A stretch of 64,000 nt of DNA from Nocardia terpenica (GTDB lineage: Bacteria > Actinomycetota > Actinomycetes > Mycobacteriales > Mycobacteriaceae), in NCBI RefSeq assembly GCF_013186535.1, contig NZ_JABMCZ010000003.1, positions 744,001 through 808,000 on the forward strand, given 5' to 3'. A model generated the notes under the pieces. That model worked only from the letters and a program-made list of their open reading frames with translations. It searched no databases and was not told the origin of the DNA. The position numbers and the translations under genes are program-made. Below, piece after piece: positions 58,039 through 64,000 of the stretch. The number at the start of each line of letters is the position of its first letter. Position 1 is the first letter of the stretch.

Positions 58039-61000
58039 TTATCGCGGCAATCTCCCAGACTCCGCTGTTCGCTTTGCCTCCGCGTATTTCGGTGCCAATA
58101 CCTCCATCTGGTCGATCACCTGCCGGATCGCGGCTGGCTGCTTGTCCGGCGGGTACCCATACTTACGCAGGAGCCGCTTGATCGTGGAGCGGAGTTTCGC
58201 TCGGACATCGTCGCGAACCGTCCAGTCGGTCTTTATATCCCGTTTCATAACGGCGACCAATTCACGAGCGATGTCGCCGAGAATATTGTTGCCCATTTCG
58301 ACGACCGCGGACTCGTTCTCATGGACGGCGTCATAGAACGCGAGCTCATCCTCGTCCAGCCGTGGGGTGAACGCGGCACCGCGGTCGCGTTCCTTGGCGG
58401 CCTCGCGAGCCAACTCGATCAACTCGGAGATCACCTGCGCGGAAGTGAGTTGCTGGTTGGTATACCTATTCATCAGCTCGCGCAGACGCTCGGAAAAGGC
58501 CTTCTGCCGGACCAGGTTGTTGCGGGTGCTGCGGCGGACTTCGTCGGTCAGCGCATCCCGCAATGCTTCGATCGCAAGGTGCGGGTGCTCGGATTCCATT
58601 GTCCGCCGTTCGAATTCAGGGGTGAGCTCGGTGAGTGACGGCTTGGGTATGCCCGCGGCGGCGTAGATGTCGATGATCGCGCCGGAGGCTGTGGAATCGG
58701 CCAGCAATTTGTCGAGGACTCGTTTGATGTCGGCGGGTAGCGGCCGTCCTTCGGCCTTGCGTTGCTCGGCATCGCATTTGGCCATCCAGACCCGGACCTG
58801 TTCGTAGAAGCTGATCACCGGCCGCAGATCGGCCAGGGTCTGTGAGCCCTGGCACACCGCCCAGGCCCGGCCGAGCTGATTGGCGAAGTCCCGGAACCGG
58901 TCGCCGAGTGTCGGATCACCGGGGGCCACTTGGTTTCCCGGGGTGGTGGGGGATCGTAGGAACTCCAGCAGACCGGTGACGACCCGCATGAACTGGCCTG
59001 GCTTGCCGTTGAGTTTCGACCGCCACGGATACCCCGCGCACAACGCGTCCAGCGCCGCGACCAGTTGCCGGGTGAGTTCGATGACCTCGTCCGGTGTCGT
59101 CTCCACCGGTTGTTCTCGGCCCGCAGTGCGGGTGTATTCCTTGAGCGCCTTCTCCAGGTTGTCGGCGATCGGCGCGTATGCGACGACCAGGCCGTCCTTC
59201 TTGCCTTCGAAGGTGCGGTTCACCCGGGCCAGAGTCTGCATGAGCAGCGCGCCCTGGATCGGCCGGTCCAGGTAGAGGGTGTGTAGCGGTGGTGCGTCGA
59301 ATCCGGTGAGCAGCATGTTCTGCACGATCACCAGCTCCAGCGGGTCGTTCTCGTCCTTGAGCCGGTTGGTGATGACCTTGTTCTCCGACTCGCGGCGCAC
59401 ATGCTTGCGGATCGGCTGTAGGTCCTTGGCGCTGCCCGAGTAGACGACCTTGACCACACCATCGGCCGGCGAGTCCGATTCCCAGCCGGGTTCGAGCGCG
59501 ATGATCTCCTCGTAGAGTTTCGCGCAGATCTCGCGGGTCGCGCAGACGATCAGCGCCTTGCCGTGGCCACCGATGAACTCGTCCATCACCTCCCGTCGAT
59601 CCTTCCAGTGTTCGACGATGTCTTTGGCGACCTTCGCCAACCGTTCCGGCGCCCCATATAGGGCATTGAGCACGGTGACCGACTGCTCGACGCGGCGGCG
59701 TTCGATGTCGTCGAGCCCCACGACCGCCGCATCTGCGGCGCCGTCGATCTCGGCGTCGGTGACATCCTCGGCCACCTTCACCTCCGGCAGCCGCGGCTCG
59801 AAGATCACTCGTACGGTCGCGCCGTCGTCCACGGCGCGGGCCAGGTCGTAGATGTCGATGTAGTCGCCGAACACCTTGCGGGTGTTGCGGTCCTCGAACG
59901 AGATCGGGGTGCCGGTGAACGCGATCAGCGTTGCGTTGGGCAGCGCCGACTTCAGGTGTGCGGCATACCCGTCGAGATCGTCGTAGTGGCTGCGGTGGGC
60001 TTCGTCGACGATCACGATGACGTTGCGCCGATCCGACACCAGTGGGTGGCTGGACCCGGATTCCTTCTCGTCCTTGGACAGCCCGAACTTCTGCAGTGTG
60101 GTGAACAGGATGCCGCCGGTCTGCCGGTCGGCCAGCGCGGTGCGTAGTTCGAAGCGGCTGCCGATCTGTTTCGGTTCCTCTTGCAGCAGTGTCGATTTCG
60201 AGAATGCCGCGAACAACTGCCCGTCGAGTTCGGTGCGGTCGGTGACCAGCACGATGGTCGGGTTCTTCAGCTGTGGTTTGGTGCCTACCAGGTGGGTGTA
60301 GAGCTCCATCTCCATCGTTTTGCCCGAACCCTGGGTGTGCCAGACCACACCGGCTTTGCCGTTGCTGCGCATCGCCTCGATGGTGCAACCGACCGCTTTG
60401 GAAACCGCGAAATACTGATGAGGCTTGGCGATTCGTTTCACCAGTCCGTCGGGGGTCTTGTCGAAGGCGACATAGTCGCGCTGCAATTGCAGGAACCGTT
60501 CGGTCTGCAAGACTCCGTCGATCAGGTACTCCAGCTGGATGCCGGCATCCTCGTCCTCGAGGCGGGCACCGAACGCCAGCGGCTCCCCGTTCTCGTCCAC
60601 GTTCCACGGTGAGTAGTGATTCAACGGCGTGAACGGGGTGCCGTAACGGGCAGTGACGCCGTCGCTGATCACGGTCAAAACCGTGAACCGGAACGTCATC
60701 GGGAACTCGTCCAGGTAGGTGGCCAGCTGCGCATGCGCCGATGCCAGATCGGCTGCCCGGGTCCCCGGCTTCTTCAGCTCGACAATCACGACGGGCAGTC
60801 CGTTGAGGTACAGCACCATGTCGAAGCGCCGCCGATGCTCCCGTGACCGGATGTCGACCTGGCGCACGGCCAGAAACTCGTTGTCTTCCACCCGATCGCT
60901 GAGGAAATGGATCGTCGGATTCTGTTCCACCCCAAGGTGGTCGACGTAACTGATCCCGCGATACCCGTCGACCAGGATCTCGTGCAGCCGGAAATTCTCC

Positions 61001-61260
61001 GCGATCGCGTCTTGCGACGTGGGCGCTAGCACCTCCGCCCGCGCCTGCTCCAGATACTCCACCGGCACCGCCGGGTTCAGCTGCCGCAGCCGCTCCAACA
61101 TCCGCCCCGGCAGTACCAGGTCCTGCCACGACTCGCGGCCCAGATCTCGCCCCGGAGCGATGTCGGTGCCAGCCAACGGCTGCCACCCGTGAAAATCCCC
61201 CAACCGGTCGACCATGATCTGCTCGAGCTGGTCCTCACTGACACCGACATTCTCGATCAT
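58039..61260 (-). CDS. hsdR: Type I restriction enzyme, R subunit
   Basis: 1073 residues. N-terminal nuclease of PD-(D/E)xK type (RRRFDMVLYLNGLPVVIVELKKPG region: Asp and ELK), SF2 helicase motifs GVVWHTQGSGKTMEME (Walker A), IVIVDEAHRSHYDDL (DEAH box), LIAFTGTPIS and LVIVQNMLLTGFDAPPL, then the C-terminal helical domain that binds HsdM/HsdS. It translocates and cuts unmethylated DNA. Start overlaps the hsdS stop (TGATG). Full length. Confidence 0.95.
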   Translation of the reverse strand: MIENVGVSEDQLEQIMVDRLGDFHGWQPLAGTDIAPGRDLGRESWQDLVLPGRMLERLRQLNPAVPVEYLEQARAEVLAPTSQDAIAENFRLHEILVDGYRGISYVDHLGVEQNPTIHFLSDRVEDNEFLAVRQVDIRSREHRRRFDMVLYLNGLPVVIVELKKPGTRAADLASAHAQLATYLDEFPMTFRFTVLTVISDGVTARYGTPFTPLNHYSPWNVDENGEPLAFGARLEDEDAGIQLEYLIDGVLQTERFLQLQRDYVAFDKTPDGLVKRIAKPHQYFAVSKAVGCTIEAMRSNGKAGVVWHTQGSGKTMEMELYTHLVGTKPQLKNPTIVLVTDRTELDGQLFAAFSKSTLLQEEPKQIGSRFELRTALADRQTGGILFTTLQKFGLSKDEKESGSSHPLVSDRRNVIVIVDEAHRSHYDDLDGYAAHLKSALPNATLIAFTGTPISFEDRNTRKVFGDYIDIYDLARAVDDGATVRVIFEPRLPEVKVAEDVTDAEIDGAADAAVVGLDDIERRRVEQSVTVLNALYGAPERLAKVAKDIVEHWKDRREVMDEFIGGHGKALIVCATREICAKLYEEIIALEPGWESDSPADGVVKVVYSGSAKDLQPIRKHVRRESENKVITNRLKDENDPLELVIVQNMLLTGFDAPPLHTLYLDRPIQGALLMQTLARVNRTFEGKKDGLVVAYAPIADNLEKALKEYTRTAGREQPVETTPDEVIELTRQLVAALDALCAGYPWRSKLNGKPGQFMRVVTGLLEFLRSPTTPGNQVAPGDPTLGDRFRDFANQLGRAWAVCQGSQTLADLRPVISFYEQVRVWMAKCDAEQRKAEGRPLPADIKRVLDKLLADSTASGAIIDIYAAAGIPKPSLTELTPEFERRTMESEHPHLAIEALRDALTDEVRRSTRNNLVRQKAFSERLRELMNRYTNQQLTSAQVISELIELAREAAKERDRGAAFTPRLDEDELAFYDAVHENESAVVEMGNNILGDIARELVAVMKRDIKTDWTVRDDVRAKLRSTIKRLLRKYGYPPDKQPAAIRQVIDQMEVLAPKYAEAKRTAESGRLPR

Positions 61261-62432
61261 CAGATTATCTCTTCCACTTTCTTTTCCGCGTCCTTGACGC
61301 GGAGCTTTCCGGACATGAGGAGGGGGAGGAGCTCGTCGCGGGTTTTGGCGAGGACTTGAGATTCTCCCCGCGCTCCGTTGATGCGACGCCCCAAGCTGTC
61401 TATAAGATCTCTTACAACCTTGTCGAGCGATTCAGGGTCGCCTACTCTGGTTGTTAGGATCTCCAGCGGCTTGACACGCTGGTGACTCCCTGATGTGCCG
61501 GCTACTTTGCTGGAAATGTAGATCGATACAGCAGGCTGGGCCAGCAGTGCCCACAATACCGAGGTCGAGTTGCTTCTCGGAACTAGAACGACGAATTCCG
61601 TTGAAGCCACTGACTGAATTCCTGTCGGCTCAACAATATTCCAGAGCCGTGGAATTCTCGGGTTCAACTTCGAAATGAGAACGCTGGGGCTGTCGATTAT
61701 AAATTTGTTGCTCTTAATCGATCTCGCCTCTTCGGTAACCGGAAGTGCGCCACTGTCGAAGGCGGGCAAGCTGTAGTGTGCCACCGTTTTATGGAACTCT
61801 TCAGGGCTCAGTGATCGAGTTGAATGGCTCGCAAGACTTCCAATCTTCGTCGAACGAGTCGCCTCGCTTGCGTACGCGATCATTAGCGACTCTGCGCAGG
61901 TGATCAGTCGTTTGTTGGCGGCGATCTTGTCATCGAGCGCCCCCAGCACCTCCGCAATCGCCCGCTGTTCGCCGACGTCGTGGTGGACGCGAATGGCGAG
62001 GTTACCGAAATCGCCCTTCTTAAAGTGAGGAATCATTGTTCCTACGTGCATGTTCTGGATTCCGAACTGCACGTCAGGTGCCAAAATGCGATAGTATAGA
62101 TAGCCAGGCCAAACATCGTTCGCCGCCCGCAAGGCAACCATGTCTTGCGCAATGCAGAACGAGACGGGGTCAGGGACAACCGCGACACGTCCCGGCGAAC
62201 CCTTGCAGACGAACAGAATATCCCCGGGCTTGGGATGTGACCGGAACCAGGTTGAGTATGTCTCGTCGTCGACATAGCGTAGGTTCTCGAACACAACCTC
62301 ACGACTTCCTGCCTTCAAGCAATTCGTCGCGATCAAAGGTATGCCATCATTAGCGGTGGGACAGGTGCGTCCTCGGTTGTCTACAATGAAGCTGGTCAAG
62401 TCAAGGAGCGACCGCTCCGTGAATGCGTTCAT
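61260..62432 (-). CDS. hsdS: Type I specificity subunit
   Basis: 390 residues, two target recognition domains with conserved coiled coils (EQRAIAEVLGALDDKIAANKR near the middle, SLGRRINGARGESQV and LLPLLMSGKLRVKDAEKKVEE at the end). It sets the DNA sequence recognised by the complex. The TRD parts are clearly AT-richer than hsdM and hsdR, as expected for exchangeable specificity modules. ATG 62432 overlaps the hsdM stop (ATGA). Confidence 0.9.
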   Translation of the reverse strand: MNAFTERSLLDLTSFIVDNRGRTCPTANDGIPLIATNCLKAGSREVVFENLRYVDDETYSTWFRSHPKPGDILFVCKGSPGRVAVVPDPVSFCIAQDMVALRAANDVWPGYLYYRILAPDVQFGIQNMHVGTMIPHFKKGDFGNLAIRVHHDVGEQRAIAEVLGALDDKIAANKRLITCAESLMIAYASEATRSTKIGSLASHSTRSLSPEEFHKTVAHYSLPAFDSGALPVTEEARSIKSNKFIIDSPSVLISKLNPRIPRLWNIVEPTGIQSVASTEFVVLVPRSNSTSVLWALLAQPAVSIYISSKVAGTSGSHQRVKPLEILTTRVGDPESLDKVVRDLIDSLGRRINGARGESQVLAKTRDELLPLLMSGKLRVKDAEKKVEEII

Positions 62433-64000
62433 GCCAACCTCTTCAATTGAATCCGGACCGCCTGGCCAGCGTCATCGGAGATCTTCAACGCATCCAGCAA
62501 TTCAGCGCTGAGGCGTTTCACTTTCATATCCATGGGCTCCGTGTCGACCTCTCCCTCGGTCGCCCCTACGTACCGCCCGGGCGTCAACGCGTAGTCCGCC
62601 GCTTTGATCTCCTCGACCGTCGCCGACCGGCAGAACCCCGGCACATCCTCATACGTCAGACCCCTCATCGCAGCCGACCGCGTCCCCCGCCACTCGTGAT
62701 ACGTGTCCGCGATCTTGGCGATGTCGTCATCGGCCAGTGCCCGCTCGGCCCGGTCCACCATGTACCCCAGTTCCCGGGCGTCGATGAACAGCACCTCCCC
62801 GCTCCGGTCGATGGCCCCGCCCTGCCCGGCTTTCTTATCCTTGGCGAAGAACCATACGCACACCGGAATCCCGGTGGAGCGGAACAGTTGGGTCGGCATC
62901 GCGACCATGCACGACACCAGGTCGGCCTCCACGATGCGGGCGCGAATGTCCCCTTCCCCGTTGGATTTCGACGACATCGACCCATTCGCCATCACCACGC
63001 CGGCGGAGCCGTGCGGAGCGAGCTTGTACAACACATGCTGGATCCAGGCGTAGTTGGCGTTGTTGGCCGGGGGTACGCCGAATACCCAGCGTGGGTCTTC
63101 GACGTTGCGGGTCCAGTCTTTGATGTTGAACGGCGGATTGGTCATGATGTAGTCCATGTCCACGCCGGAGTGCTGGTCGCGGGCGAAGGTGTCGCCCCAG
63201 CGGGCGCCGAGGCCCTTGTTGTCCATGCCGTGGATGGCGAGGTTCATCTTCGCCAGCCGCCAGGTCTCCTCGATGGCTTCCTGGCCGTAGACGGCGAGGT
63301 CTTGCGCGTCGCCCTCGTGGTATTCGACGAATTTCTCCGACTGTACGAACATGCCGCCCGAACCGCAGCACGGGTCGTAGATGCGGCCACTGCTTGGTTC
63401 CAGCACTTCCACGATGGTGCGCACCACGCTGGGCGGGGTGAAGAACTCGCCGCCCCGTTTGCCTTCCGCGCGAGCGAAGTTGCCGAGGAAGTACTCGTAC
63501 ACCTCGCCCATCAGATCGCGGGCTTTGTGCGAGCCTTGCCGACTGAACTGGGCGCTGTTGAACAGGTCCACCAGTTCGCCGAGGCGGCGCTGATCGACGT
63601 TGTCGCGGTTGTAGATTCGAGGCAGGGTGCCCAGCAGCGACTCGTTGGCCGCCATCACCGCGTCCATCGCCTCGTCGATCAGCCGACCGATCGACTGGGC
63701 GGGCTCGCCGGGAACGTTGCGGCCCTTCGAGTGCTCCGACAGATAGCTCCAGTGCGCGTTGTCTGGGACCAGGAACACCCCGTACCCCTGGTATTCGTCG
63801 GGATCGTCGAGGTCCATCTCGAGCTGCACGGGGTCCGCGTTGTCGCCACCGAGTTCCTCGCGCAAGGTGTTGCGGCGTTCGTCGTAGGCGTCGGATACGT
63901 ACTTGAGGAATACCAGGCCGAGGATCACGTCCTTGTACTGGGCCGCTGACAGCGAACCCCGGAGTTTGTCGGCTGCCTTCCATAGCGTGTCCTTCAGCTC
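62429..64000 (-). CDS. hsdM: Type I modification methyltransferase, M subunit (5' end beyond window)
   Basis: 523 visible residues, reading through the right window edge (first visible ELKDTLWKAADKLRGSLS). N-terminal HsdM_N part (ILGLVFLKYVSDAYDERR), SAM-binding motif IYDPCCGSGGMF, catalytic NPPF in MTNPPFNIKDW for N6-adenine methylation, and FFTPPSVVRTIVEVLEP. First gene of the hsdM-hsdS-hsdR operon. Confidence 0.95.
   Translation of the reverse strand, partial: ELKDTLWKAADKLRGSLSAAQYKDVILGLVFLKYVSDAYDERRNTLREELGGDNADPVQLEMDLDDPDEYQGYGVFLVPDNAHWSYLSEHSKGRNVPGEPAQSIGRLIDEAMDAVMAANESLLGTLPRIYNRDNVDQRRLGELVDLFNSAQFSRQGSHKARDLMGEVYEYFLGNFARAEGKRGGEFFTPPSVVRTIVEVLEPSSGRIYDPCCGSGGMFVQSEKFVEYHEGDAQDLAVYGQEAIEETWRLAKMNLAIHGMDNKGLGARWGDTFARDQHSGVDMDYIMTNPPFNIKDWTRNVEDPRWVFGVPPANNANYAWIQHVLYKLAPHGSAGVVMANGSMSSKSNGEGDIRARIVEADLVSCMVAMPTQLFRSTGIPVCVWFFAKDKKAGQGGAIDRSGEVLFIDARELGYMVDRAERALADDDIAKIADTYHEWRGTRSAAMRGLTYEDVPGFCRSATVEEIKAADYALTPGRYVGATEGEVDTEPMDMKVKRLSAELLDALKISDDAGQAVRIQLKRLA

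Noticed and set aside
58916..61186. 756-residue minus ORF within hsdR
   Set aside because: Arg/Gly-rich shadow of hsdR in another frame.

Overview
The window is GC-rich actinobacterial DNA, most likely from Nocardia or a close mycolic-acid genus. Support comes from an antigen-85-type mycolyltransferase, a secreted AroQ chorismate mutase of the mycobacterial type, WhiB and SARP regulators, DUF397/Scr1-type regulators, a BlaI/M56 pair and an endoglycoceramidase-like glycosidase like those of Rhodococcus. The genus is inferred from gene content; no rRNA or tRNA gene was seen.

Region 1 (about 4.7-21.5 kb) is a surface and secretion locus tied together by one operator. Eight copies of a 24-bp near-palindrome (TACTATCTA ... 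TAGATAGTA, central GTAC) occur only here. They lie at the prepilin peptidase/chorismate mutase gap, in front of blaI, in front of a 12-gene tad (Flp pilus) operon, at two M56 (BlaR-like) protease loci, in front of a secretory lipase and a mycolyltransferase, and in front of a SARP-WhiB pair. BlaI (5670-6044) is the obvious candidate repressor. This looks like a BlaI/BlaR regulon for pilus and cell-envelope functions, with no beta-lactamase under an operator.

Region 2 (about 21.5-46.7 kb) is mixed chromosomal metabolism and regulation. It holds TetR/SDR and TetR/MFS pairs, a Nudix-like gene, a phosphoribosyltransferase-like gene, a Scr1/DUF397 operon, a MOSC protein, an AraC regulator, an AfsR-type regulator, a dialkylglycine decarboxylase beside an APC permease, a class-A-beta-lactamase-like hydrolase, a GT39-type membrane glycosyltransferase and several one-component regulators with readable operators.

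Region 3 (about 46.7-64 kb) looks like an accessory island with less GC-biased codon use. It carries a protein joining two XRE-like HTH segments to sigma-70-like regions 2-4, phage-type or unrecognised genes, an HxlR-controlled hydrolase operon with a reversed PcaL-like fusion, a decayed IS1634-like element between 44-bp direct repeats, and a type I restriction-modification operon (hsdM-hsdS-hsdR) that runs off the right edge.

A repeat family runs through regions 1 and 2: a hairpin (RATYCCGGC, 9-nt loop RYGCTTTTG or its complement, GCCGGRATY) next to tandem arrays of 21-30 bp. The arrays always lie on the side of the arm that precedes RYGCTTTTG. One locus is inside the AfsR-type gene, where the unit is 24 bp and the frame is kept. 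Others supply the C-terminal codons of neighbouring genes.
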